Shown: positions 14,719 to 23,763 of the stretch, one piece after another
Numbering within the stretch: position 1 is the first letter of the stretch
Layout of the letters: each line of letters starts with the position of its first letter
Source of the DNA: Mesorhizobium sp. INR15
GTDB taxonomy: Bacteria; Pseudomonadota; Alphaproteobacteria; Rhizobiales; Rhizobiaceae
Direction: 5' to 3'
DNA length: 64,000 nt
Assembly: GCF_015500075.1 (NCBI RefSeq)
Contig: NZ_CP045496.1
Coordinates: 1,054,001-1,118,000, forward strand
The notes under the pieces: model-generated
The model's database searches: none
What the model was told of the DNA's origin: nothing
What the model saw: only the letters and a program-made list of their open reading frames with translations
Program-made: the position numbers and the translations under genes

Positions 14719-16020
14719 GTGCCAATCAAGTCCAGCCCATATTTTCACGATCCTGCTTTTGCCCAAGCGGCGCAGAACCTCGCTGGCCTATTCGAGCCGC
14801 CGTCCGGCGCCGACGCTGCCGGTTGGGCCGCAGCCAACGCGAAAAAGGCTGAATCGCAGCGACTGGCCGATTTTTACGACTACCAGAAGAACCCGAATTT
14901 TGACCAACAGACGTTCGATCGCATGGGCGTTGCTGCCGGCGCGTATCAGCCAAATCAGAGTTATTACAGCGTCAATGTCGGCGACCAGACCACTCGCCGA
15001 GGCCAAGACGTTACGGCAGCCACGTCGCGCGCCAACAACGCCGACGACAATGCCAGGGCACTTCAGACGAATTCGGCCGACAACACACGGGCCGTGGAGA
15101 CGAACCGCGTGTCGGAACTCGGCAAGCTGTATCAGCCTCTCAGCGAGGGGCAGGTGCGCCCCGACGTGCCGGCCGACATCGCTGGCAATTTTGGCGTAAG
15201 CCACGATCTGCCGGCGGCCCAGGGTCGCGCCAAAGCTCTATCGGAAACTGAAGTCCAAGGCGGCCTCGTTCAAAAAATGCGAGATGCAGGCCTGATTAGC
15301 GACGACATGGTGGTTGACCGCTTCGCGGGGGACAAAACCCCCGTCGAAGCGATCGGCCCCGACGGGAAGCCGCGATATATGTCGCCGGGTGCGGCCGTTC
15401 GCGCTGGCGCGGCACCCTACGACGCGCCAAAGGGCGCGGGCATGACCACAACGCTGCCGGATGGCACCGTCATTCAATTAGGCGGTTCTGCCGGCGGCAA
15501 GACGACGGAGTTCCAGGGAAAGCAGGATGCCTATGTTACGCGCATGGCGGGCATGCAGCCTATCCTCGATCAACTCGGTACCGAACTCACCGATTTTCAG
15601 CAGGCAGCTTATGACGCTCTGCCGACCGTCGGCACGATCAAGACGGGCAATGGCATGCTGACGGAGAACTATCAAAAGGCCAGCAATGCCGGGCGTGTGT
15701 TCCTCCAGTCGGTGCTTCGCCTGGACAGTGGCGCGGCGATCCCGCCCGCCGAAGAAGCACAGTATGGCGACGTGTTCCTGCCGCGACCAGGTGATAAGCC
15801 TGGCACGATCCAACAGAAAATGTTCGCCCGTAACTTGGCCATGGAAGGCGTGAAGGCCGGCATGACGCCCGAGCAGGTGCTCGCAACCGGGCGCGCTGTT
15901 ATTGCCGCAGGCAGTGGTCCGAAAGCCAGTTCGTCACCACCCGGCAATCAAGCGCAACCAACAGGCGGCCAACAGTCAACGAGCCGCATGCGCTTCGATG
16001 AAAATGGAAATCCGCTATGA
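14719..16020 (+). CDS. Phage virion/DNA-ejection-like protein 1
   Basis: The 433-aa product has a Gln/Asn/Ala-rich N-terminal region and a C-terminal segment (about 325-370) reading FLQSVLRLDSGAAIP, then EEAQYGDVFLPRPGD with QQK. This SGAAI...EE..Y...F.P.PGD pattern is one I associate with internal virion or ejection proteins of podovirus-like phages. The GTG start has a perfect AGGAGG 5 nt upstream, a strong site typical of structural genes. The next large gene starts inside its stop codon. Assignment is by motif memory only. Confidence 0.5.
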   Translation: MPIKSSPYFHDPAFAQAAQNLAGLFEPPSGADAAGWAAANAKKAESQRLADFYDYQKNPNFDQQTFDRMGVAAGAYQPNQSYYSVNVGDQTTRRGQDVTAATSRANNADDNARALQTNSADNTRAVETNRVSELGKLYQPLSEGQVRPDVPADIAGNFGVSHDLPAAQGRAKALSETEVQGGLVQKMRDAGLISDDMVVDRFAGDKTPVEAIGPDGKPRYMSPGAAVRAGAAPYDAPKGAGMTTTLPDGTVIQLGGSAGGKTTEFQGKQDAYVTRMAGMQPILDQLGTELTDFQQAAYDALPTVGTIKTGNGMLTENYQKASNAGRVFLQSVLRLDSGAAIPPAEEAQYGDVFLPRPGDKPGTIQQKMFARNLAMEGVKAGMTPEQVLATGRAVIAAGSGPKASSSPPGNQAQPTGGQQSTSRMRFDENGNPL

Positions 16021-18824
16021 CGAAAGAGGCGCAGCTATTCGACGGCACGGTGTTGGAGTTTCCCGACACGACGCCCGATGATGTTATCCAGCGGGTCGCG
16101 AAGCAGCAAACCGCGTCGCGTCGGGGCGCTCCACCGGCCGGCGGAAACAACCTCGAAACCCTGATCCGTGGGAACGAGCATCTGCCAGACCAGCAACAGC
16201 ATTCCACGGCGGCTGATGTTGGGCTTTCGGTTGCCTCTGGTGTGCCGCGTGGCATTGTCGAAACGGCGATGACACCTATCACGTTGAATCGGGCCGCCGA
16301 AGGCGTCGGCAGCTATCTGTTCGACAAAGCTGAGGGTCCGGTTCGTTCCGCGCTTGGGATGGATCCGGCCGTTCCTGGGCCAGACCACGACCGCGTCAAA
16401 GACTTTATCCTGAATCCTCTCACCGGGGCCGCGAACTATGCGTTGCGCACGGTCTCGGGTGATGAAAATGCCGACGTTCGCCAAGGGCCATATGTTGCAC
16501 AAGACGCTGTTCGCGGCGCCATGGACAGCACACTGCACACACCCGAGACGCGTCTCGGCAAATACGCCGGGACCTTCGCCGAATTTCTCGCACCCGGCGG
16601 CCTCCCCAGCAAAGGCGCTCGGTTGGCTGAGACTGGCCTCGGGGCGATTCGTAAATATGGCTCAGAGGCGATCGGCAACGTGGTTGCGCCAGCCATTATT
16701 TCCGAGACGGCTGGCCAGGCGACGGAGGGCACACCCTACGAGGGCGTTTCGCGCTTTCTCGGCGCGCTGTTCGGCAATGCCGGCGCTGCCGGCGCTCGCG
16801 TCCACAACGCACCGGAAAACATCGTTCGGCGGGCCACTGGCGACGTCACTGACGCGCAATGGCAGCGCGCCCGCGAGCTCCAGGCCAATACGACCGGCGT
16901 AAAGCTCACTGGGCCCGAAGCGATTGGCCAGGCAACCGACGGCGCCAGCGCCCTGACGAACGTGCAGCGGATAGTTGAAGGATCCGTCGATGGTCGTGCT
17001 CGGACTGGCGCCTTCTTTGCGCAGCGGCCCGGCCAAGTTGACGCCGCCGTCAACAACACGTTGGATCAGATCGCGCCGCAGCACCCGCAGCCGTCCACAC
17101 TCGGCCCTGCGGTCGCGACCGCCGCCGAGCGGGCTGTCGGCAACACGCCGCCCGGCCAAGCACTTGCTGATGCCGTTCACGGCACAGGGCCGCGCACGAC
17201 CGCCATGCAGGCTGGCGAAGACATACAAGGCGCGCTGCGTCGCATCTTCGATCGCCGCGATGGCATGCGTGATGCGTTGGCCGATCAAGATTACACGGCG
17301 GCGCGTGCCGCGCAGCCTGGCATCGATGTCGGCGGTCTTCAGCCGGAGACAGTGGCCGCAAACCGGCCGGTCTATTCCATCCGCCCGACAGCGGCTGATG
17401 AGGCGGCGGGAGCACCTGCGGCCATGACGCCACAGCGCGTCGATCAACCACCGCAGCCGATCGCCTTGGAAAGTCGCACTGGTGCGAACGCCGTCCAGGT
17501 CGATCCGCGCCCGGTGCTGCGTTACATCGACCAGGCGCTGGTAAACGCCCGCGGAACAACCGCAGACGCCCTGACTACAGTGCGTGGGGGCATCATGGGC
17601 CCGAACGGTGCCGACACCGGTGTGACCGGCCTCGACAATTTGCGAGGCAATATCAATTCGATGATCTCGAGGGCCGTGCAGGAAGGCGACGGTCAGACCG
17701 CCGAAGCACTGCGCAATGTGCAAGGGCATCTCGACGGAGCGCTGGAAAGCGTTCCCGAATATGCTGCAGCCCGCCAGGGCTTTCGTGCTGCCAGCGTGCC
17801 GGTTCAGCCATTCGAGAACCCGGCCATGAACGACGTCATCCGTCGCGACCAGTTCAACCGGAATTTCGTCACCCCGCCTGAAAGGGTGCCCGGCACGATC
17901 AGTGCGGGTGGGCCGACAGCGGCTCGTGAGTTCAACAGCGTGGCTCCGACGGACGCCCGCATTGCATTCGAAAACCATCTGGCAACGCAGATTCTCGACA
18001 AGGCCACAGACGCAAGCGGCCGCGTCAACGGCGATATGCTGTCGACCGCGTTGCGCGACAACCAGGACATGCTTTCACAGTATCCGGCAATGGCTGCCCG
18101 TCTTCAGCGGATCATCGGCGCCAATGCCGATATGGCACCGGTTCGCGCCAGCCCGCTCGGCCAAGTGGCAGCGGCCAAGGACACCACCGGCGCCGGCAAC
18201 GCAATTCTGCCGCAGAACCCCCTCACTGGCTCCGCTGGAGAGGCCGGCGACGCTGCGCGACGGCTTGCTGCCGAAGATCCCGCAACGACGGCCGCGCTGG
18301 TGCGCCAGAATCTCGCCGATCGTCACACCAAGGCGTCGACCGACAGCCAGGAAGGCACGCACGAATACGCCGGCGCCAAATTCCGCAAGGATGTGGCGGG
18401 CAATGGGACGCGCCAAGAAGTGCTCGACGCGGTGCTGCGATCCCTCCCCGCCGATAAGGCGTCGGTGTCGATGCCCGAGCTTTTGGACGTACTCCAGGCG
18501 ACAGGTCGGCGAAAGCCGGTCGGCAGCGCCACCGAGTTCAACCGTGCAACGAACGCCGACCTTGGGGACGCCTCGCCGACGGCACGCGCGATCGCGGTTG
18601 CGACGTCGCTCGGCCGATCGTTGTTCACCAATGCGGGCGACGCGGTGCGTCGGAAGGCTATGCGCGACGGTCTGGGCACTCTGGCCGACATGTTCATCGC
18701 ACCGAATTCAGTCGACCTGATCCGAAACGCCAGAAACAACACTGGCGGCCGGATCGCAGGCGCCGCCGCGATGCGCACGGCAGCGGCGGCCGGCGGTACT
18801 CTTAACGAACGTTCACCTCGATAG
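16017..18824 (+). CDS. Phage virion/DNA-ejection-like protein 2 (large)
   Basis: The 935-aa product begins with LFDGTVLEFPDTTPDDVIQRVAKQ, a short module often found at the N-terminus of large phage internal or ejection proteins. The rest is alanine/glycine-rich and helical, with hydrophobic patches at about 150-260. It is translationally coupled to the 433-aa protein (ATGA). In podoviruses such proteins leave the virion with the DNA and cross the cell envelope. No head or tail genes accompany the pair, which is unusual. Confidence 0.5.
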   Translation: MTKEAQLFDGTVLEFPDTTPDDVIQRVAKQQTASRRGAPPAGGNNLETLIRGNEHLPDQQQHSTAADVGLSVASGVPRGIVETAMTPITLNRAAEGVGSYLFDKAEGPVRSALGMDPAVPGPDHDRVKDFILNPLTGAANYALRTVSGDENADVRQGPYVAQDAVRGAMDSTLHTPETRLGKYAGTFAEFLAPGGLPSKGARLAETGLGAIRKYGSEAIGNVVAPAIISETAGQATEGTPYEGVSRFLGALFGNAGAAGARVHNAPENIVRRATGDVTDAQWQRARELQANTTGVKLTGPEAIGQATDGASALTNVQRIVEGSVDGRARTGAFFAQRPGQVDAAVNNTLDQIAPQHPQPSTLGPAVATAAERAVGNTPPGQALADAVHGTGPRTTAMQAGEDIQGALRRIFDRRDGMRDALADQDYTAARAAQPGIDVGGLQPETVAANRPVYSIRPTAADEAAGAPAAMTPQRVDQPPQPIALESRTGANAVQVDPRPVLRYIDQALVNARGTTADALTTVRGGIMGPNGADTGVTGLDNLRGNINSMISRAVQEGDGQTAEALRNVQGHLDGALESVPEYAAARQGFRAASVPVQPFENPAMNDVIRRDQFNRNFVTPPERVPGTISAGGPTAAREFNSVAPTDARIAFENHLATQILDKATDASGRVNGDMLSTALRDNQDMLSQYPAMAARLQRIIGANADMAPVRASPLGQVAAAKDTTGAGNAILPQNPLTGSAGEAGDAARRLAAEDPATTAALVRQNLADRHTKASTDSQEGTHEYAGAKFRKDVAGNGTRQEVLDAVLRSLPADKASVSMPELLDVLQATGRRKPVGSATEFNRATNADLGDASPTARAIAVATSLGRSLFTNAGDAVRRKAMRDGLGTLADMFIAPNSVDLIRNARNNTGGRIAGAAAMRTAAAAGGTLNERSPR

Positions 18825-18840
18825 GCCGCGCGATCGTATC

Positions 18841-19137
18841 TTAACGGCCGCCCTTGGCTTTAGCGTAAAGGTTTTGCCCCATGCCCGACGTCTTAGTCGA
18901 ATCGGGCGAGTAGATCAGGCCGACATCCTTCGTCTTGCAGACTTCGCACCTCAGCTTCGGCCGCAGATCCCATTCCATCGCCGGGGTGTCGGGGCCGAAG
19001 CGGTCGCGAAGATTTACGAGATCCAGTGTCTTGCTGTGGCCGCAGGCGGCGACGTAGCAGAACGCCGTCACTGCCATTTTGGCATCGATGAGAGATTGTA
19101 GGGTCCAGCTTTTACCCATGTTGTCCGTAGGGTGCAT
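18841..19137 (-). CDS. Small zinc-ribbon-like protein
   Basis: The 98-aa product has a Cys/His set, VAACGH near 30 and LRCEVCKTKDVGLIYSPD near 63-80, as in short zinc-binding proteins of rhizobial phages and islands. DLVNLRDRFGPDTPAMEWDLRPKL is typical of this group. ATG 19137 or 19119 could be the start. Function is unknown; DNA or protein binding is plausible. Confidence 0.6.
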   Translation of the reverse strand: MHPTDNMGKSWTLQSLIDAKMAVTAFCYVAACGHSKTLDLVNLRDRFGPDTPAMEWDLRPKLRCEVCKTKDVGLIYSPDSTKTSGMGQNLYAKAKGGR

Positions 19138-19143
19138 GACGGC

Positions 19144-19368
19144 TCAATCCGTCACTCCGGCGTCGTGGTGGACAATGGCGTCAAAGATCGTCTGGTAGAT
19201 GCTACCGCCGACGTCTTCCTCGATCTCCGTGCTGCTGATGCCTACCGCCTTGGCATCGGCGAACAGCTTCTGGGTAAGCTCGGCGACAGAGATCACGTCC
19301 GATCCAACGGTCTCCGGCACGTTGTTTCGCATCCACTGATCAAGGAAATTTGTACCTCGCGTGCTCAT
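19144..19368 (-). CDS. DUF768 family protein
   Basis: The 74-aa product begins MSTRGTNFLDQWM and continues through DVISVAELTQKLFADAKAVGISSTEIEED, matching my recollection of the DUF768 family, known mainly from Mesorhizobium. Function is unknown. ATG 19368 overlaps the stop of the 37-aa membrane peptide gene (ATGA), so the two are probably coupled. TTG 19377 is an alternative start. Confidence 0.65.
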   Translation of the reverse strand: MSTRGTNFLDQWMRNNVPETVGSDVISVAELTQKLFADAKAVGISSTEIEEDVGGSIYQTIFDAIVHHDAGVTD

Positions 19369-19478
19369 CCGAACCAACCGAACGTAAGGCTGACCACCCC
19401 CACCGCGACCAGAATTGAGAGAGGCACGGCGGCGACCAGAGCCGCTTCTAAAATTCGTGTTTCTTTATCCCTGAACAT
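19365..19478 (-). CDS. 37-aa single-helix membrane peptide
   Basis: The short frame encodes a charged N-terminus (MFRDKETRI) followed by about 20 hydrophobic residues (LVAAVPLSILVAVGVVSLTF) and stops. GAGG lies 8 nt before ATG 19478, and the stop overlaps the start of the DUF768 gene. The start, ribosome site and coupling together make it a likely real gene that simple length cut-offs would miss. Confidence 0.55.
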   Translation of the reverse strand: MFRDKETRILEAALVAAVPLSILVAVGVVSLTFGWFG

Positions 19479-19741
19479 TAGGCACGCCTCATGAAACCCT
19501 CATTGAGGCTAACAAGCTGCAAGTCCCCGATTCGGTTCCACTTGGTTGCCGCGCCAATTCCAACGCCTTTGGCCCGCGAGCGCCTAGCCGTCGATCTGCC
19601 AACATTTTTATGCGCGCACTCGACGGGTGGCCCAACAAGTGCAACTTGAAAAACTGTTCCCGAAAAATAACATCAGAACTTATTTAATGCGGAAGGGGGT
19701 AGAGAAGCCCCGTCCGCAACAAGTAATTTGAGGGACCGAAA

Positions 19742-19936
19742 ATGGCTCTGTCGGGCGAACGTGGCGTCGAACTTATCTACGAGCTTATCACCGCTGCGGA
19801 CAACCTAGAACGAATGACGCCGGAAGACATCGCAGGGCTTTTGTGTGAGGCGGCAATGGCTCTGGCCGATTTGCTGAAGCCAGAAGGGGCGCCGACACAC
19901 AGATCACAATGCACAGCGAAGCCGGCGAAGGATTAG
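19742..19936 (+). CDS. Small hypothetical protein
   Basis: The 64-aa product is mostly one acidic amphipathic helical region (GVELIYELITAADNLERMTPEDIAGLLCEAAMALADLL). GAGGG precedes ATG 19742. It is followed by the next small gene within 10 bp, likely in one transcript. No family was recognised. Confidence 0.5.
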   Translation: MALSGERGVELIYELITAADNLERMTPEDIAGLLCEAAMALADLLKPEGAPTHRSQCTAKPAKD

Positions 19937-19942
19937 CGGCCA

Positions 19943-20257
19943 GTGGCCAAGTTTCGCAAAGAGAGCCGCCCTATGCATTCCGTCGCCCGACAGATGACGT
20001 CGAGCGAGATCCCGGCTTTCGTCAAGCGTGTGATCGATGCCGGATGTGACATCTGTGCGATCGACCATTTTGGCTACGTACTCGGCGACGTTGAAGAAAT
20101 GTCGGCGGCGGCAGATGAGCTTCAGCTGATCGGCGAAGAATTCGGCGATCGGGGTTTTCTGCGCAACGAAATTGTGGCCTACCTGCGCTCGATAGGACGG
20201 TATCTCGATGTCGACACGACTTACGCGCATTGGTCCCAGAACCCGAAGGTGCAATGA
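19943..20257 (+). CDS. Small hypothetical protein
   Basis: The product is 104 aa, or 94 aa if ATG 19973 is used, which has GAGAG upstream. The sequence DAGCDICAIDHFGYVLGDVEEMSAAADELQLI suggests a compact alpha/beta fold; no family was recognised. Downstream, 20258-20364 holds no gene I can support. Confidence 0.5.
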   Translation: MAKFRKESRPMHSVARQMTSSEIPAFVKRVIDAGCDICAIDHFGYVLGDVEEMSAAADELQLIGEEFGDRGFLRNEIVAYLRSIGRYLDVDTTYAHWSQNPKVQ

Positions 20258-20364
20258 AGTCAATTATGCCCCCGGCTGGACAAAATGCGATAGGTCGATC
20301 AAGCCCGCGTTTAATTTGCCTTATGCCCATTAGCTTTGAGGAAGTAGCGGTATCGAAACCGGCT

Positions 20365-20691
20365 TTAATTTGACTGGCAACCGCCGAAGCATTTGATTGT
20401 ACGACCTTGATACTTTCGCGTGGCTGCTTGAACAGCTTTCTCATAATCGGCTTGGCAGTGATCCAACGTAGCGTTTTCACGATTAGCGCAGCGGTCCTTG
20501 CAGGACCTAGCAAGTTCTTGATAACCAACACTGCAGCTCCGCTCGCATTTCTGTTCTTGAATGCGTGCTCGTTCGTCACATTGATTCTTGACGTCTAATT
20601 CATCAGAATATGCCGTGATTACCGACGAGAAAAAAGTCGCCACAGTTAGGACCAAAACGAACACCCGCCTCAACTGGATACCGCGATTCAT
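20365..20691 (-). CDS. Exported cysteine-rich helical protein (C-x10-C-x3-C pattern)
   Basis: From ATG 20691 the product is 108 aa. A clear Sec signal peptide (RRVFVLVLTVATFFSSVITAYS) is probably cleaved before DELD. The mature part has eight cysteines in the regular pattern C-x10-C-x3-C-x10-C-x3-C-x10-C-x21-C-x3-C. All spacings suit disulfide-linked helical hairpins. No known family was recognised. It is divergent from the next exported protein gene and lies in the cargo zone. Confidence 0.6.
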   Translation of the reverse strand: MNRGIQLRRVFVLVLTVATFFSSVITAYSDELDVKNQCDERARIQEQKCERSCSVGYQELARSCKDRCANRENATLDHCQADYEKAVQAATRKYQGRTIKCFGGCQSN

Positions 20692-20954
20692 TACACTGCC
20701 CCACTTAATCCATTGCACCTGGAATCGGTTTCAGATCGCGTGAGATCGATCACGATCAAACCGGATAACATGAATCTAAAAGTGGAGCTATGCAAATTGC
20801 CTGTGGATGCCGGAAATCGGCAACTCGCAAGGAAAATCTGAAAGGTCACGAGTCTCATAGTCGCCTTAGGGGCCGAGGTTTTCTAACAGCAGATCCATCT
20901 AGACTCTTGAAACCCCGCTGATAGAATAATGGCAAAGGATGCTGTGGGGTTTTA

Positions 20955-21344
20955 ATGAACAATCTATTGTTTTCCGCTTTGATAGCGGCAACATTTGCGG
21001 CACCGTCACACGCTTTAGCTGAAAGGCGTTGCCTACCGGGGGGATTTTTAGCGGACGAACAAGTGCAAATCGCCATCTGCATGACGGTTGGAATCCCGGC
21101 GCAAAATGGTGATTTGCTCATAGTTGCAACCAATCCCATCCGAACAAGCATCGACATTATAGCCAAATGTGAGGTTAGTATCCTGGATAAAACATTTAAG
21201 TCAGGCGGAGTCGCTTTCCAAATGCGCCCCAACAAACCAGTTGATCAATATATCATTGAGCCTCAGATGGCGGAGAGCTTACAGTACGCCTTCGTAACAA
21301 ATAACCCGCCGCCCGTTGCCAGCTGTGAAATAGCAAGGTTCTAA
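20955..21344 (+). CDS. Exported hypothetical protein
   Basis: The 129-aa product has a signal peptide (LLFSALIAATFAAPSHALA) with a likely cleavage after ALA. The mature domain has four cysteines and strand-like segments (IAICMTVGIP, LLIVATNPI, IIAKCEVSIL), so a small beta-rich periplasmic protein is likely. It could be a partner or a target of the divergent Cys-rich protein; this is inference. The 184 bp that follow contain a short hairpin (GAGCG...CGCTC near 21378-21395) and no gene. Confidence 0.55.
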   Translation: MNNLLFSALIAATFAAPSHALAERRCLPGGFLADEQVQIAICMTVGIPAQNGDLLIVATNPIRTSIDIIAKCEVSILDKTFKSGGVAFQMRPNKPVDQYIIEPQMAESLQYAFVTNNPPPVASCEIARF

Positions 21345-21528
21345 ATTTCCTGCCGCTTCCGAGCGATGTAAAACGCTCACTGTACGGTTCGAGAGCGAGG
21401 GGCGAAGGCGGGCTAAAGTTTTTCCACGCGAAAGTCCTGCAACGAAGCAGGCCGCAGGTCTTCCTCGCCGCGCAAGTGCTTTACACGACCGACGATGCCC
21501 GGTTTGAGCCGGCTGGGGACACAAATCT

Positions 21529-22806
21529 ATGAAATTTAACCCGTTTAAGCCAAATGGAATTATCTCTCCTGGTATATTCACGGGAAGGCTTGACGAAATG
21601 AGAGCCATCGAACATGGCTTGTTTCAAGCCAAGCACGGCAATCCAATACACTTCATGATTCAGGGAGAAAGAGGGATCGGCAAGAGTTCCCTGTTCTTCG
21701 TTACTAAGCTCGTTGCCAATGGAGAAATAGAGACATTCACAAACGAAAAGTTGAATTTCTTGGTGATATCTGTGGACCTAGGCGCAGCCTCGAATCAAAT
21801 GGATATCATTCGGACGATCGGTCGCGAGTTGAAAGACACCATCGGCGCTAAGTCTGCCGTCAAGGAGCGGGCGAGAGCGTTTTGGGATTGGGCCACAAAT
21901 TGGGAAATACTAGGGGTCCGATACCACAAGGATGGGGACTCGTTCGACCCTCACGAGGCTCTCGACGCCTTCGTTTCCCAGGTCGCAAGCCTATGCGGCA
22001 CACTTTCGGGCGAGATCGACGGCATATTGATCTTGATTGATGAAGCGGACCGTCCTGGAGCCGATGCGAAACTTGGCGAATTTTGCAAACTGATGACGGA
22101 GCGTCTGGCGCGCAAAGAGTGCAACAACGTCGTGCTTGGCTTGGCCGGATTGCCGACGTTGTTGGGTCGACTAAAGGAAAGCCACGAATCTTCGCCTCGC
22201 TTGTTTACAACGATGTTGCTCGACCCCCTTTTGCCGGCTGAGCGCATTGAGGTAATCGATCGCGGGATGAAAGTGGCAAACGAAAAAAACACTGCGGCCA
22301 CGAGCATAACCTTAGAAGCCACAAATCTGCTGGCCGATCTCTCGGAAGGTTACCCACATTTCATCCAGCAATTTGCGTTCTCCGCCTTTCAGTACGACAA
22401 GGACAACCTGATCACGGCAGAAGATGTAATCGGCGGAGCCTTTTCAGAAAATGGGGCGCTGTCGCAGCTTGGGGACAAATATTTTAACGAAATGTACCAC
22501 CTCAGAATTGCTTCAAACGACTATCGCCACGTACTCAACACCATGGCAGCGCATGGTGACCAATGGGTCTCGCGGAGACAGATAATTGAAGAGTCTGCCC
22601 TTGCCAAAACGACCGTGACGAATGCCCTCAATGCCCTAAAGGCCAGGCAGATCATTATGTCAGACGATAGTAGGAAGGGCCGGGGCTTTTATCGCCTGCC
22701 CACGCGTTCTTTCGCCGCATGGATCAACGCTATACGTTCAGTTTCTGAGCGGACAGAAGGCCAAGTCGGGTTTGCTGCTGGCGTCCCTCTGGATACCACC
22801 TTTTAG
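21529..22806 (+). CDS. Stand-alone AAA/STAND-type ATPase with winged-helix C-terminus
   Basis: The 425-aa product has Walker A GERGIGKSS at 46-54 and Walker B LILIDEAD at about 167-174. It continues with an Orc1/AAA_16-like helical lid (ATNLLADLSEGYPHFIQQFAF) and a C-terminal winged helix (VSRRQIIEESALAKTTVTNALNALKARQII). The N-terminal FTGRLDEM is the usual lead-in of this superfamily. Such proteins work as nucleotide-switched regulators, including in anti-phage defence, but no effector domain is visible here. The base composition is lower in GC than the chromosome. Confidence 0.7.
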   Translation: MKFNPFKPNGIISPGIFTGRLDEMRAIEHGLFQAKHGNPIHFMIQGERGIGKSSLFFVTKLVANGEIETFTNEKLNFLVISVDLGAASNQMDIIRTIGRELKDTIGAKSAVKERARAFWDWATNWEILGVRYHKDGDSFDPHEALDAFVSQVASLCGTLSGEIDGILILIDEADRPGADAKLGEFCKLMTERLARKECNNVVLGLAGLPTLLGRLKESHESSPRLFTTMLLDPLLPAERIEVIDRGMKVANEKNTAATSITLEATNLLADLSEGYPHFIQQFAFSAFQYDKDNLITAEDVIGGAFSENGALSQLGDKYFNEMYHLRIASNDYRHVLNTMAAHGDQWVSRRQIIEESALAKTTVTNALNALKARQIIMSDDSRKGRGFYRLPTRSFAAWINAIRSVSERTEGQVGFAAGVPLDTTF

Positions 22807-23289
22807 GCGTCCTCATTGGCACCTATTACCACCTATTACCCCGGATGGGTCTGCACCTGCTTCCTGCGCAACTCGCCAATCTCGCGTTTCATGCCTGGAT
22901 GACGTTTGTTCTGAACCGTGAGTAAGCTATCCCCGGCTCGCTTCATCAGCGCGTCCAGCACTGGCCAAGCGTAGGGAAACCACAAATGGGAAACAAAAAC
23001 CCGCCAGCGCGAGCCGGCGGGCTGAAATCAGAATGGGCGGCCAGGGGTTTGAAGTCTAGCCGTGGGCACAATAGGCTCGACGCTATTGGAAGGCAATCAA
23101 TCATCGGTTCTGCCCTCGGGGCCCGCTCTTCAGCGCGCGTCGTCGACCTGGCCGCGCGGAGATCGTAAAGAGCATTCTGAATTTCGCGTCGGACCGGCAC
23201 GATCAGCGGTTCGGTTTGCTTGCGAGTTGAGAAACAAACAGCTGGACTCTCTCCGTCACTTTGCTCCAGTATTTGCTGGGGGACAACAA
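22807..23289. other. Intergenic stretch, 483 bp
   Basis: It holds a direct repeat of CACCTATTAC (about 22820-22839), a GC hairpin CCCGCC...GGCGGG (23000-23021) with an A-tract on its left, and a minus-strand frame of about 50 codons without a good start. No gene can be supported. Confidence 0.4.
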
Positions 23290-23754
23290 ATGAACAAAAC
23301 ATCAATTCTTGCGATTGTGACGCTATTAGGCGGTTGCAACTCTACATACAGTGTTTCCGACAGCGAATTGACGGCAAAGAGCACGGTGACACTGTGTCAC
23401 GAATTGGCCGTGAGCACTGACGAACATTACCGAATTCGGGCGGCTGCGCTTCTAGTAAAGCGCGGTGCAACGGCCGAGAAGTGCATGCGCCTTGTCCAGG
23501 CGGACAATGCGGTTGCGACTGGCATAGCGGTGGCTGCTGTGGGTGGCGCGGCGGTTGCAGTTGCCGCTAACAATGGCGGTGGAGGATATTACGCACCCCG
23601 CCCTGTTTACGGCGTTGCCTGGGACCAGTTCTATGGCCAAGGATACAACGTGATCTGGCGCTGTCGAGATAAAGCCACCGGCCGGTTCGTGGACGACTAC
23701 TACTGCGCCGGGATGCCGATGATCGACACGGCATGGCCGGGCTGGTCGGCGTAG
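23290..23754 (+). CDS. Lipoprotein, glycine-rich
   Basis: The 154-aa product has a lipoprotein signal, ILAIVTLLGGC, with lipobox LGGC and Cys near 16. After this come two short Cys-containing helices, a hydrophobic Ala/Gly stretch (GIAVAAVGGAAVAVAANNGGGG), and a C-terminal YAPRP...WRCRDKATGRFV region. ATG 23290 follows GGGGGAC. It is probably anchored to the inner or outer membrane. The nuclease gene follows 9 bp later, so the two likely form an operon. Confidence 0.65.
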   Translation: MNKTSILAIVTLLGGCNSTYSVSDSELTAKSTVTLCHELAVSTDEHYRIRAAALLVKRGATAEKCMRLVQADNAVATGIAVAAVGGAAVAVAANNGGGGYYAPRPVYGVAWDQFYGQGYNVIWRCRDKATGRFVDDYYCAGMPMIDTAWPGWSA

Positions 23755-23763
23755 AGGGGCGCC

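Noticed and set aside
18841..19494. Plus-strand frame at 19132-19494 as a gene
   Set aside because: It lies opposite the coupled minus-strand genes for the DUF768 protein and the membrane peptide, which have ribosome sites and overlaps.
19491..19655. 54-codon plus-strand frame beginning MKPSLRLTSC
   Set aside because: No ribosome site, no domain and low-complexity composition; not enough to support a gene.
23000..23021. Terminator for the ATPase gene
   Set aside because: The hairpin is about 200 bp after the stop and has its A/T tract on the wrong side for the plus strand.
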